Below, piece after piece: positions 26,962-35,639 of a stretch of DNA of 38,550 nucleotides; the first letter of the stretch is position 1; each line of letters opens with the position of its first letter. Source of the DNA: Acidaminococcaceae bacterium (GTDB lineage Bacteria; Bacillota; Negativicutes; Acidaminococcales; Acidaminococcaceae); assembly GCA_017460905.1 (NCBI GenBank), contig JAFTZZ010000033.1, forward strand, positions 1-38,550. Reading direction: 5' to 3'. The notes below the pieces were generated by a model. That model worked only from the letters and a program-made list of their open reading frames with translations. It was not told the DNA's origin and made no database searches. Made by a program: the position numbers and the translations under genes.

Positions 26962-28125
26962 TTATCCTGCAGCCTTGCGAGCATAGATTCTGCAAGCGGG
27001 GGCAACGGCGTAGCTGTAGTACGCAGTGCCGTAGCTGACTGCGCCCGATGAGTTGACTATCCGCGCATAATGCGCGTAGCCGGGAACCGGGGAACGTAAC
27101 CACTGATGTCGGGCAGTCCCGCTGTTATCGTACATTATGCGATCTATATCGGTCGCGCCTTTGTAGTAATCCCATTGCGTTTCGTTCAGGTTTGCGCCTT
27201 CCGTGCTTCCGAAAATCTGGAATCGGGAGGGCAGCCAGAACGTGGCCCGCATCGAATAGCTGGAGCCGGTTTCGTAGCCGTCTGTTTCAAAAATATTGTT
27301 AGTGATCGTGCTAAAATCTACCGGGGAGACAATTTCCAGAAAGTCGTCCGGCAATTTACTCATGAAACCGGGCTGTGAAGCCTGCCAGGTCGGAGGGTTG
27401 TCAAACCGGTTTGTTGGTGCCCAATAGCTTCCGGCAGCTTTGTCGCTGTTCAAATATTGATGTATTGCGCTTTGTGCATAGTTGTTACTGCCGTAGGCTG
27501 CTCTGTGTATACTGTTTGCGTTTTCGTTATCCGGGTCCCCCGTGGGGTTTATAACGCAGAGTTTCGTCCCGGCGCTTCCGGATGTAATTGGCACGGTCTG
27601 GGAGGCCGTCAGCGACGCCGGTGTATCATAAACTTTAACGCTGCACGCCGTCACGCCTCCGCTTTTGCTATATACCACATCTAACCCGGCCAACCTGCCG
27701 CCGGCAGGCACAGCCTGCAGCAATGTAAAGTTGTAATTTCCAACATTTGCCTCCCCGTATTTTGTTCCTACTTCAAAATAGTATTGACCCGCAGGCAATG
27801 CCGTTTCGCAGTAAAAAAACGCTTCCGGCGAATCAAACTGCAGCAGATCTACGGCCTTACTGACTCGGATATCGGCATACGGGCGGCCGTCTTCCAGCTG
27901 GCCGTGATGCATGAATGTCCACGGATATGTATAATTCCCCTTGGTTGTCAAAAAAGTGGTCCCTACCGGGAACATCTTGGAGCCGCCTCCGGAATCAATG
28001 ATGTCCTTCATTTGCCGGAAACTGAGTTCCGACCGGTCGCGTAATATTGCGTTAAGCCCCCACAGGGCCGCTGCCATGTCCTGCCCGGTTTCGTCCAGCA
28101 GGGCCGGTTTTGTTATTTGTGCCAT
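26962..28125 (-). CDS. DGR variable protein, tail-fibre tip with DUF6273/C-type-lectin-like domain
   Basis: A 387-residue receptor-binding candidate. The N-terminal 60 residues look like a fibre attachment segment (TKPALLDETGQDMAAALWGLNAILRD). Residues 65-180 form a beta-rich domain. From about 185 the DUF6273/C-lectin-like domain has SIHRAAYGSNNYAQSAIHQYLN, WQASQPGFMSKL, RATFWLPSRFQIFG and the C-terminal QWLRSP...ARIVNSSGAVSYGTAYYSYAVAPACRI. Variable repeat residues 337-379 cover the ligand-binding face in this fold. Thirteen codons differ from TR, mainly Asn to Tyr, His, Ser, Gly, Thr or Val. The fold call is by pattern. Confidence 0.9.
   Translation of the reverse strand: MAQITKPALLDETGQDMAAALWGLNAILRDRSELSFRQMKDIIDSGGGSKMFPVGTTFLTTKGNYTYPWTFMHHGQLEDGRPYADIRVSKAVDLLQFDSPEAFFYCETALPAGQYYFEVGTKYGEANVGNYNFTLLQAVPAGGRLAGLDVVYSKSGGVTACSVKVYDTPASLTASQTVPITSGSAGTKLCVINPTGDPDNENANSIHRAAYGSNNYAQSAIHQYLNSDKAAGSYWAPTNRFDNPPTWQASQPGFMSKLPDDFLEIVSPVDFSTITNNIFETDGYETGSSYSMRATFWLPSRFQIFGSTEGANLNETQWDYYKGATDIDRIMYDNSGTARHQWLRSPVPGYAHYARIVNSSGAVSYGTAYYSYAVAPACRIYARKAAG
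26991..27117 (-). repeat. DGR variable repeat (VR)
   Basis: 127 bp at the 3' end of the target gene, 112/127 identical to TR. Differences are restricted to TR adenines. The invariant blocks encode QWLRSP and ARIVNSSGAV, the structural core, while mutated codons cluster between them and towards the C-terminus. The VR stops 29 bases before the end of the gene, whose last codons are fixed. Confidence 0.95.
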
Positions 28126-28134
28126 TTTGCCCTC

Positions 28135-28575
28135 CTACACTTCATATGTTATGCATAGCTTGCCGTCAACAACAGACAACCCCAGGTTTTCCAGTGCTAA
28201 TACCCTGGCTGCTAATCCGTCCGGGGTTGAAATCCCTGCGGCCTGATCACGTGCCTGTTCCGCTGCCGTCTTCGCGGCTTCCGCAGCAGCCTGCGCCGCG
28301 GCCGCCTGGCTGGCTTTCGTAGACGCCTCCGTTGCTTTTTCCGCTGCCACGTTTGCCTTTGCCGTCGCTTCGTTCGCCTTCTGTGTCGCGGTGCTGGCGC
28401 TCTGGGCCGCGCCGCCCACGCCATCCTTCAGGTTTTCTATATTATTGACAAGATAGTCATACAAGCCGCGGCCGTGCGGATCCGTTAATGGAGTGTTTGG
28501 CCCAAAAGCGCCGGATCTTATCAAACTCCCATTGCCGTCATATATTTCCGGGTTTTGATAACCTGTTAATTTCAT
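28135..28575 (-). CDS. Alanine-rich coiled-coil fibre stalk protein
   Basis: A 146-residue protein: N-terminal segment YQNPEIYDGNGSLIRSGAFGP, then an Ala/Thr/Lys-rich heptad coiled coil (STATQKANEATAKANVAAEK, ATEASTKASQAAAAQAAAEA) and a short C-terminal beta segment (ALENLGLSVVDGKLCITYEV). Typical trimeric fibre stalk/connector. Located between tail-tip genes and the DGR target, so it may link the variable protein to the tail tip. Confidence 0.65.
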   Translation of the reverse strand: MKLTGYQNPEIYDGNGSLIRSGAFGPNTPLTDPHGRGLYDYLVNNIENLKDGVGGAAQSASTATQKANEATAKANVAAEKATEASTKASQAAAAQAAAEAAKTAAEQARDQAAGISTPDGLAARVLALENLGLSVVDGKLCITYEV

Positions 28576-28587
28576 TTCTCCCTCCTG

Positions 28588-28926
28588 TTAATCAAAATCC
28601 TCCACACTGATAATTTCAGCCACGCAGGAATCAGACGACGCGTAATAACGGTAGTCTGCATCCCGCTGCACTTCCTTCAGGATGTCTTCCGCGGTTTCGC
28701 CGATAAACACCCCATGACCGCCAATAACTACCGTATACACAGCTTTTTTTCTTTCTTCGTCCAGATCTTCCACGGTGACAACCTCAGCCACGCAGGAATC
28801 AGACGACGCGTAATACTGGTAGTCAGCCATCCGCTGCACTTCGGCCCGAATCTCTTCCGCGGTTTTTCCAGGGAAAACGCCATGCTTCCCGATCGTGATC
28901 GTGTAAGTTGCTTTTTTCCTTGCCAT
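28588..28926 (-). CDS. Tail-region protein made of two tandem 56-residue repeats
   Basis: A 112-residue protein with two copies of one module: KKATYTITIGKHGVFPGKTAEEI... and KKAVYTVVIGGHGVFIGETAEDI..., each ending YYASSDSCVAE(V/I)(V/I)(T/S)VED. DNA copies are 168 bp apart and share a 32-bp identical stretch (28616-28647 and 28784-28815), so duplication is fairly recent. Family unknown; a small beta/alpha domain of the tail fibre region is likely. Confidence 0.65.
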   Translation of the reverse strand: MARKKATYTITIGKHGVFPGKTAEEIRAEVQRMADYQYYASSDSCVAEVVTVEDLDEERKKAVYTVVIGGHGVFIGETAEDILKEVQRDADYRYYASSDSCVAEIISVEDFD

Positions 28927-28947
28927 TATTTAATTCCTCCTTTATTT

Positions 28948-29832
28948 TTACAGATCCACGACATCCATAACGAGCCATGATCTGCTGTCAACAATAACGC
29001 CAGCGCCTTTATACCTGTGGCCGTAATTTTCCGCAGGGAGTTTGTTGGTATGCGTAGCAACAAGCCGGTCCCCGACAACGCCGCCATCTCGCACTCCGGA
29101 CGACACGACATTTGACACAATGTTGCCGCCACGCAGCTGAAAATTGTTTTCCGACCATCTGTACGTAAGGTTTTCGTAATCGTTCCAGGCAAATTCCGTA
29201 ACCGTCTGCCAGCCGCCCTGCTCAATAATCCCATATTTCTGGACGGTAACATTTTCGTATCTGTATGTTGTTTTTCCGTAAAAATCGGTGTATGGAACCC
29301 ATTGCCTTTCGGTTGTGGTGTAATATCCCCATTCCGGTGCTACATAGACCAGTCTGGTTACAGCTTCGTACCTCATATATGTGTATACGTCAGTCGTCTC
29401 CGTCCTACTGTGAGCACACACAGCCACAGCTGGTCTTGCAGCGCTGTTGGCTGGGCCCTCGCTCTGGCCAAACCCTATAACATTAGGATGCTTTGTATTG
29501 CTGTCATACGCCACGGCACCGTTTTCGTCAAAAACCTGCAGCCCGACGCCATGCACCGCAGCCGTCAATTTAGTGGAAAAGATATAGACGACCATTCCGG
29601 ATTTAAACGTGTTCACCGTGCACGACCACCCCGTCGGAGTGTTGACGCAATACGCGTCTATGGTTTGACTTGTGGTCCCGCCAACCGCAGCCAGCAGTTC
29701 ACCGTCCGCGAAACTGCCGGATACTGTCCCAATATCAGACAGCGCAACTTTTCGCGACAGATACAGGTTTTTGTATGCTCCGTCAATCTGTATTTTGTTT
29801 TTGTCGTTATATACAGTTATCCCTGCGCTCAC
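28948..29832 (-). CDS. Tail fibre/tip-associated protein
   Basis: A 294-residue beta-rich protein. Its N-terminus (GITVYNDKNKIQIDGAYKNL) echoes that of the neighbouring 113-residue protein (GLQVYDSNGKLDVDVTNRL), suggesting a shared attachment module. A second similar segment occurs near residue 97 (GLQVFDENGAVAYDS). The remainder has YMRYEAVTRLVYVAPEWGYY and many Tyr/Trp. No family assigned. Position after the tip protein suggests a fibre or host-contact component. Confidence 0.6.
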   Translation of the reverse strand: MSAGITVYNDKNKIQIDGAYKNLYLSRKVALSDIGTVSGSFADGELLAAVGGTTSQTIDAYCVNTPTGWSCTVNTFKSGMVVYIFSTKLTAAVHGVGLQVFDENGAVAYDSNTKHPNVIGFGQSEGPANSAARPAVAVCAHSRTETTDVYTYMRYEAVTRLVYVAPEWGYYTTTERQWVPYTDFYGKTTYRYENVTVQKYGIIEQGGWQTVTEFAWNDYENLTYRWSENNFQLRGGNIVSNVVSSGVRDGGVVGDRLVATHTNKLPAENYGHRYKGAGVIVDSRSWLVMDVVDL

Positions 29833-29835
29833 CTG

Positions 29836-30147
29836 TCAATATACTCCGTACAACATAGTGCATGCCAATTTCCGGCCGGATGGGAATTGCCATTTCAAGA
29901 ATCCGTTGCCTTTTGTAATTTTGGGGTATTCATATACCGGCCTTTCCGCTTCCTGGACCGCGAAATTTGTAGATGGAGTCTGCAGAAACCACCATATTTC
30001 TGTTTCCGGTTTAATTCCATCGTTATATACGACGCCAGTATCCGAAGATCCGTCAATTACGACCCGCCCCAGAAAGCGCGGCAGGCGGTTGGTTACATCA
30101 ACATCCAGCTTGCCGTTGGAATCATAAACCTGCAGGCCCTGTGCCAT
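29836..30147 (-). CDS. Small tail-tip-associated protein
   Basis: About 103 residues from ATG 30147, which overlaps the stop region of the tail tip gene; the in-frame ATG at 30189 lies inside that gene and is less likely. Starts GLQVYDSNGKLDVDVTNRLP, then RVVIDGSSDTGVVYND, IWWFLQTP and FLKWQFPSGRKLACTMLYGVY. Beta-rich. Shares an N-terminal pattern with the next gene. Unknown family. Confidence 0.6.
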   Translation of the reverse strand: MAQGLQVYDSNGKLDVDVTNRLPRFLGRVVIDGSSDTGVVYNDGIKPETEIWWFLQTPSTNFAVQEAERPVYEYPKITKGNGFLKWQFPSGRKLACTMLYGVY

Positions 30148-30148
30148 A

Positions 30149-33100
30149 TCACCACACCCCCATCCGGACACGCAGGCGCGTATCATCATATACCAGGATC
30201 TGATTGCTGCGGACCTCCAGCCGTGCGCCGCTGGTTGCCGTCCGTAGCACGCCGATCACGGCGCTGATTGCTGACAGGCTGCTTACGCTTAACTTATCAG
30301 CCGTAACCGCCCCGGTCTGAATCATATTTTTTGTGATAATGTTATTTCCAATCTTTGTGGTACCGTCAATATTAATCAGGCTGCCTTTAATGTAGAAGCC
30401 TGTATGATCCTGCTGGAACCAGCTGCTGACATCATCCTGAGTGACTTTACTGGCAATGCCATCCTGCATTGCCTGTATAGCGGTATAGTTTCGTGCGCCG
30501 CTATCGCTATTCAGATTGGCAATCAGGGCGCTCAGGCCGCCGGCTGTTTGCGTCAACCGGGAAAAAATTGTATCGTTTGTCCCGTCTTGCGCAGTCTTAT
30601 TTTGCGCAACCGTGCTGCTGATCCCATCCGCCTGTTGTTTCAATTCCGTAAAGGCTGCGTACGTTGTTCCGTCCGCGCGTGCATTAAGATTTTGCACAAT
30701 TGTATTGATATTACTGGCGTTCTGCGACACTTGTGACGACAGCACGGAAATGTCCCCGGACATACCTTGCTGCATATCGTCAATCACTTGGGTAACTTGT
30801 GATTGCAGCCCATTAACTGATATGCTCAGCTGTGTTATTGCGTTATACCCCGTCCCGTTCGGCCCTTTGTTGAGGTTTGCCACAACCGCCGTTATGCCGC
30901 TGGCGTTCTGGTCGATCCGCGTTCCCAGCGTCTGGTTAATCCCGTCCTGCGTAGTCTTATTTTGAGCGACCGTGCTGCTGATGCTGTTTGCAGTGTTTTT
31001 CAGCTCTGATATTGACCGGTACCCGTTTTGCTCCGGGCTCTTATTGAGTTCCTCTATTATTCCCTGCGTCGCAACCCGGGCATTAGCGATATTTTGTTCA
31101 ATCACCTGTGTGGTGTTATTAAGGGCGGCGATATCCTGCACGCTCCGGATCGCATTGTCAATGTTGACCTGCAACGCCAGCGATAATTTTTCTTTTGTTA
31201 CCGCCTGTTCTTCCAGCAGCGCAGCGTCCACGGTAGCCTTGACGGTCACACGGGCATCCGGAGACGCCGGGCCCTCCCCGAACATGTCTGTATATGCAAC
31301 AGTTACATCATATATGCCGGCGTCGCAGGCGTGCGTGTACACATTGTTGACAGTATGTGCTTCCACAAGTTCAGCGCCGTCTATGTATATATTCATCCCG
31401 TCGCAGCCGGCCGGAACCGGCGCGGCGGTTAACGCAAACCCGCCCAGCTTTGCCACTATGTGAGGCGCTGCTGGTCGCGGCGGTACGGTTTTGTTATATT
31501 CCAGCTTTGCCGGTGCAGAGTATTTCCCTGCCGCAGAATATGCATATAAATATAACGTGCTGGTTCGTTCCGTAAGTGGAAGCGCCGCCTTTAGCCCGGT
31601 GACTCTGGCCAGCAGGTTGGCATTTTCTATGCCCGGCGCATCGTCCTTGCGCACCTCATAAAAAGCAATATCGCTGTTAACCACTTCACGCCATGACGCC
31701 GTTGCCTGATCAGTAAAATTAATCGTAAACCCGTCCGGCGTGTTAGGCGTTTCCGTACGCAGCGCCACCAAAATTTCTACCATCGGCGAAGCATCCGGAG
31801 ACGTTTCGACGCCCCACTGGTCGACCGTAGTTACTGCAATACGGTAACGGTCCCCAACGACGGCCTGCGGAATTACCGCGGACGTCTTTCCGGATCCGCC
31901 GTAAATCCATTCCCCGGCAAACCCTAATTCGGACGCCGGGATCCCCTGCCTGACTTGGATGTATTTAGCCTGCACGTTGTTGGTTTTATACCACACCCGC
32001 GCCTCGTAAAAACTCTGCAGATCTGGCGGCTCCCATTCTGCGACGATATCATACCGCGTTACGCCATCCTTCAGCTGCCGGTACCGGTTCCGCGCCGTCA
32101 GCTGACGTACCGGCGGAATATAATACGGCTGCAACGTGTATTCGTAGGCCGGAACGTCCGCCAGCGACTGCTCCCCGCTGCCAAAAATGTTATAGCTGCA
32201 AAACTTAAAATACAGTTTTTTCCCGATATCTTCCTTAGTAAACGGGGCTCGTAACAGTGTTTCGTCGCAGCGCACCACCACGCTGCCCACCCCGTGGGTC
32301 GTAGGCGTTGTATTATACTGGCCCCGGATCAGGCCGTCCAGCCTGTAATGCCCGTTGGTCAGCAGTGTTGCCGTCTGGTAGCTCATACATTCGCCGCTGA
32401 TCCACAGCAGAGTATTTGCCCGCTGCGCATCCTGTTTGCTGCCGGACAGCATCGTCCCGTTGATATCTACCTCCAGGCTGGTAGCGGTAGCCGATAATAC
32501 AGCGGCCAGCGGGCCCAGCCTGGCGTTGTTGCTGATCCTGCCCAGGGTGCGATAATATTCGTCGTTGTCAGATACGTAGACCGTGCACCCGCCCCAGTTA
32601 TCGCCGGTGCCCTTGGCCGCAATCCAGACCTCCAGCCCTTCCGCCGTCAAATCTGCCGGCGGCTGGAAAATAGCCGGTACCGCCGTCGCGGATGGCGGCC
32701 TGTTAAAATCTACAAAAGGCCGGTCATATTCATGTACGTCGTATTCTGCAGGCCCGTAATTGCCGTCAAACCAGGAAATAGCCGTAAATTCCGGCAACCC
32801 TTTTTCGTCTTCTTTTACGGCTGTAATCAGTACGACCTGATTGATAATTCCAGAATTTTCATCTGTAATTCGCACTTTGTCACCCGGTTCCAGCCGGCAA
32901 AACGGCCAGTCAAGTTTAAAAGTGTACTGGTTTTTCCCGACTTTGTTCCGGCGCGCTGCTTCTTCCGCAATTTTGACCGCGCGGGCTTTAGTGTAGACGT
33001 ATCCGGCCTGAATCGTCGGGGCCTGATTGACGCCGCGCTCTGCGATATCCGCGACATCTTCATACGTAACGCTTTCTTTTTCGTATCCGTTTTCCCGGTT

Positions 33101-34003
33101 CTCATATTCCACGGTAAACCGGTTATACTGTTCGCTGGAATCCTTCCGGGACCAGATAACACAGCTGCTGCCATCCACAAGAAAGTCGTCCGTTGTTAAA
33201 TCATATTTAATTGTGTTATCCGGTTCCCAGCCTCCGATCGGGCGATCGGCCAGCGGCACGATCTTATACGTATCATTACTATTAAAAACGTAAGCGCCGC
33301 ACAGCTGTGCAATCTCGTTTACGATTTTCTGCGCTTCCTGGGGCCCGGTCGCATCCGCCGGCGTAGAAATCAGCAAGTCCGCATTAGCGCAATAGCTGCG
33401 GAAGCTGTCCGCGCCTTGTATTGTCACATTTTTCTGGCCCGATTTTTCCAAAACATACAAAATGTAATCCATCGGGTTGACATCGGTACCGTCCCCGGTA
33501 TCCAGTAGCTGGCCCATGACTTCAAAATTATAGGACGGCATACTGGCATTATCGCCCAGGTCAATCACGCCGGCCATGTACGCCAGGCCGGAATACGGCA
33601 ACGCTTTGTCCGGATGTTTGCCTGTTACGTAGGACCAAGGCTGCTGATTGGCAGCTCCTTTGAATAACGTCAGTCCGATCTTTTCGTCCGGATAATAATA
33701 TAAATCTTTCCCCTTCCAGACTCTATTTACCCCTTTTATGGGGCCTTCACACAGTCCCAGGATCGCGGCCACCGTGTACGTATAGCTTATTGTGGTAGTT
33801 TTGCTTTTCCCACCCTTGCCGCTGCGCTGCGTTTCCGGGTGTTCATGGGCTGTAAAGTCGTCATAATAGATAACATTGCCAGCTATGCGGGTAGTGCCCA
33901 GCACTTCCATGACGGCAGCCCCGTATTCCGCTGTGTTGACAGTAAAGGCGCTGATCTTGTCCGTCCGGATTGTTGTGTTTCTGCCCCCACCAAAAAGTCC
34001 CAT
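30149..34003 (-). CDS. Tail tip / host-specificity protein (J-like, GTA-type module)
   Basis: A 1284-residue protein, the tail tip of the lambda J/GTA host-specificity class. The N-terminal half carries the ring-forming domains (GGRNTTIRTDKISAFTVNTA, AAILGLCEGPIKGVNRVWKGK, then DFLVDGSSCVIWSRKDSSEQ and RIAEEAARRNKVGKNQYTFK-like regions). Fibronectin-type-III-like domains follow (about 660-930: VAEWEPPDLQSFYEARVWYK, APHIVAKLGGFALTAAPVPAG). The C-terminal 350 residues are repeated coiled coil (SISSTVAQNKTTQDGINQTL; SGITAVVANLNKGPN) ending in DGTTKIGNNIITKNMIQTGAVTADKL, a fibre-end-like region. It follows NlpC directly (TAAATG). Confidence 0.85.
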   Translation of the reverse strand: MGLFGGGRNTTIRTDKISAFTVNTAEYGAAVMEVLGTTRIAGNVIYYDDFTAHEHPETQRSGKGGKSKTTTISYTYTVAAILGLCEGPIKGVNRVWKGKDLYYYPDEKIGLTLFKGAANQQPWSYVTGKHPDKALPYSGLAYMAGVIDLGDNASMPSYNFEVMGQLLDTGDGTDVNPMDYILYVLEKSGQKNVTIQGADSFRSYCANADLLISTPADATGPQEAQKIVNEIAQLCGAYVFNSNDTYKIVPLADRPIGGWEPDNTIKYDLTTDDFLVDGSSCVIWSRKDSSEQYNRFTVEYENRENGYEKESVTYEDVADIAERGVNQAPTIQAGYVYTKARAVKIAEEAARRNKVGKNQYTFKLDWPFCRLEPGDKVRITDENSGIINQVVLITAVKEDEKGLPEFTAISWFDGNYGPAEYDVHEYDRPFVDFNRPPSATAVPAIFQPPADLTAEGLEVWIAAKGTGDNWGGCTVYVSDNDEYYRTLGRISNNARLGPLAAVLSATATSLEVDINGTMLSGSKQDAQRANTLLWISGECMSYQTATLLTNGHYRLDGLIRGQYNTTPTTHGVGSVVVRCDETLLRAPFTKEDIGKKLYFKFCSYNIFGSGEQSLADVPAYEYTLQPYYIPPVRQLTARNRYRQLKDGVTRYDIVAEWEPPDLQSFYEARVWYKTNNVQAKYIQVRQGIPASELGFAGEWIYGGSGKTSAVIPQAVVGDRYRIAVTTVDQWGVETSPDASPMVEILVALRTETPNTPDGFTINFTDQATASWREVVNSDIAFYEVRKDDAPGIENANLLARVTGLKAALPLTERTSTLYLYAYSAAGKYSAPAKLEYNKTVPPRPAAPHIVAKLGGFALTAAPVPAGCDGMNIYIDGAELVEAHTVNNVYTHACDAGIYDVTVAYTDMFGEGPASPDARVTVKATVDAALLEEQAVTKEKLSLALQVNIDNAIRSVQDIAALNNTTQVIEQNIANARVATQGIIEELNKSPEQNGYRSISELKNTANSISSTVAQNKTTQDGINQTLGTRIDQNASGITAVVANLNKGPNGTGYNAITQLSISVNGLQSQVTQVIDDMQQGMSGDISVLSSQVSQNASNINTIVQNLNARADGTTYAAFTELKQQADGISSTVAQNKTAQDGTNDTIFSRLTQTAGGLSALIANLNSDSGARNYTAIQAMQDGIASKVTQDDVSSWFQQDHTGFYIKGSLINIDGTTKIGNNIITKNMIQTGAVTADKLSVSSLSAISAVIGVLRTATSGARLEVRSNQILVYDDTRLRVRMGVW

Positions 34004-34462
34004 TTAGACACCTCCGCGGTAACGGTAGACGCCGCGCAGGCGGCTGCAACCGCGCGCATCATAAAACATAACGTCATCGATATCACTCAAAACCACGCCC
34101 TGCCCGACTAACGCGTGACAGACGGCATCATTTCCGCAATATACCGCAGCATGACTGACACATCGGCCATATTGGTACAGTAAAAAATCACCGGGGCGCA
34201 GATCCTGCAGCGTAATTTTTTCGCAGTACGTTTGCACATAAAATAAAAACCACTCTTCGGAATGATGCAGATGCCATTCATTGGAATACGGTTTTACTGC
34301 AATTTCATCTTTTTTAATTACGCCGGCGTCTTCCAGTGCGCCGATCAGCAGCATGCCGCAGTCAACTCCGACGCCCTTCACTTTAGCGTTATTTACATGC
34401 GGCGTGTTTAGCCATCCCTGCGCTGCGGCGGCAATTGCACGGCCATCCGCTTCCGTAATCAC
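34004..34462 (-). CDS. NlpC/P60 tail peptidase
   Basis: A 152-residue cysteine peptidase with Cys35 (GVGVDCGMLLIGALEDAGV), His104 (YGRCVSHAAVYCG) and His116 (AVCHALVGQG) as likely triad. It would cut peptidoglycan stem peptides locally during DNA entry. Starts at GTG overlapping the DUF2163 stop. Its place between DUF2163 and the tip protein is the standard GTA-like tail order. Confidence 0.9.
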   Translation of the reverse strand: MITEADGRAIAAAAQGWLNTPHVNNAKVKGVGVDCGMLLIGALEDAGVIKKDEIAVKPYSNEWHLHHSEEWFLFYVQTYCEKITLQDLRPGDFLLYQYGRCVSHAAVYCGNDAVCHALVGQGVVLSDIDDVMFYDARGCSRLRGVYRYRGGV

Positions 34463-35076
34463 AGCAACACCTCCTTACGCGGCACAAACGGCGCGATCAA
34501 ACAATAATCGTCCGTATCGCCGCTGGACGTTACCCGACCGGATGCAGCCGTCGTGTAGGCTCCCTGCGGGTAATACTTTCGCAGTGGAAACTCTTTATTG
34601 AGTCCCTGTGTCTTGCTTTTGATGGTAAGCTCCAATTTCGTGCCACCGGAATTTTTGATTTCCACATCCCCGGAAAACAGGCCGATAGTGCCAATAACCG
34701 ACGCGCCTGGAAGATCTCCCGTTTCCCGGAAAAAGGCCCGTTTCAGGCTCAATTTAGCCCCGTCCAATACGCCGGAATGCGCAGCTGCCATAATCGGCAT
34801 GCTTTCTATTGTATCCTCTGCATGGTTGCCATCTGCGTATATCGTTACAGCCAGCGTGTCGACCGTGACCTGTCCCTCCAGGCTGATCTGTTGCCGGCGG
34901 ATAATCAGGGCGTCATGCCTGTATATCCGGTTATCCAGCACAATATCGCAATCGCAATCTGCATATCGGTACGCGTTACCGTTGGCGAGCACTAACTCGT
35001 ACAGATCGCAGGATGTAAAAGTTTTTTCTGTATTCAGATGTATTGCCAGTTCTGCAGATACGACTTTCATCGCCAT
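34459..35076 (-). CDS. DUF2163-family tail tip protein
   Basis: A 205-residue protein with the DUF2163 (phage BR0599/GTA hub) order: ELAIHLNTEKTFTSCDLYEL, YRYADCDCDIVLDNRIYRHDALIIRRQQISL, the GDVEIKNSGGTKLELTIKSKT strand, LNKEFPLRKYYPQG, and a C-terminal FVPRK. Several Cys residues suit the iron-binding site seen in GTA homologues; not proven here. Overlaps the previous gene by 10 nt. Confidence 0.85.
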   Translation of the reverse strand: MAMKVVSAELAIHLNTEKTFTSCDLYELVLANGNAYRYADCDCDIVLDNRIYRHDALIIRRQQISLEGQVTVDTLAVTIYADGNHAEDTIESMPIMAAAHSGVLDGAKLSLKRAFFRETGDLPGASVIGTIGLFSGDVEIKNSGGTKLELTIKSKTQGLNKEFPLRKYYPQGAYTTAASGRVTSSGDTDDYCLIAPFVPRKEVLL

Positions 35077-35639
35077 GTCTCCAAATTCAGCGTATTAGTT
35101 TTTTTAAAATTGGTAAAAACGTGCTCCATTTTAATTTTTTTTGCCGGTATGTGTACTTTCCAGTAATAACGATAGCTGGCGGTCACGACCGCGGAGCTGG
35201 CCAGAGCTGTTTTAAAAGTAATAGCGCCGTTGGCCACGGTGTATTTACTGGACGCCTGCAAAGTCCCGTTAACATAAACCTTTAACTGATCTACCTTGTC
35301 CACAGCCTCCACATGGCCGCCCCACTTCATTACACATCGATAACTGCCGTCTGTGTTTTGCGGCAGCTGCACGCCCGTTTCTGTATTGTCATCCGGATCC
35401 AACCAAAAGAACGGGGTATTTCCGCCTTTCAGCGTTGCAAAAAAGCCCAGGATGGTTTTATAGTTTTCTTCCGACAGGATCCCGAATTTTATTTCGATGT
35501 TCCACTTGGGCAGCAGCTGGTTTGTATTGCTGCGTTTTTTTCCGCTGCCGGTAGAAACAATATCCCCGTCGTAGCTCATGCCTTTATAGCTGTGCATTTC
35601 GATGCCGGACATAACCGGCCAGGTTGCGATCGTCGCCAT
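35067..35639 (-). CDS. DUF2460-family distal tail protein
   Basis: A 190-residue protein: N-terminal beta segment (GKKRSNTNQLLPKWNIEIKFGILSEENYKTILGFFATLKGGNTPFFWLDP region) and C-terminal SYRYYWKVHIPAKKIKMEHVF, matching the DUF2460/GTA distal tail family that forms the ring at the tube end. The ATG directly follows the tape measure stop (TAAATG). Starts the DUF2460-DUF2163-NlpC-tip module. Confidence 0.8.
   Translation of the reverse strand: MATIATWPVMSGIEMHSYKGMSYDGDIVSTGSGKKRSNTNQLLPKWNIEIKFGILSEENYKTILGFFATLKGGNTPFFWLDPDDNTETGVQLPQNTDGSYRCVMKWGGHVEAVDKVDQLKVYVNGTLQASSKYTVANGAITFKTALASSAVVTASYRYYWKVHIPAKKIKMEHVFTNFKKTNTLNLETWR

Noticed and set aside
29302-30267. A 321-codon rightward open frame opposite the tail fibre genes
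   Set aside because: It is antisense to three leftward frames with good starts and protein-like sequence. It has no ribosome-binding site, and its composition is that of a reverse-strand shadow.
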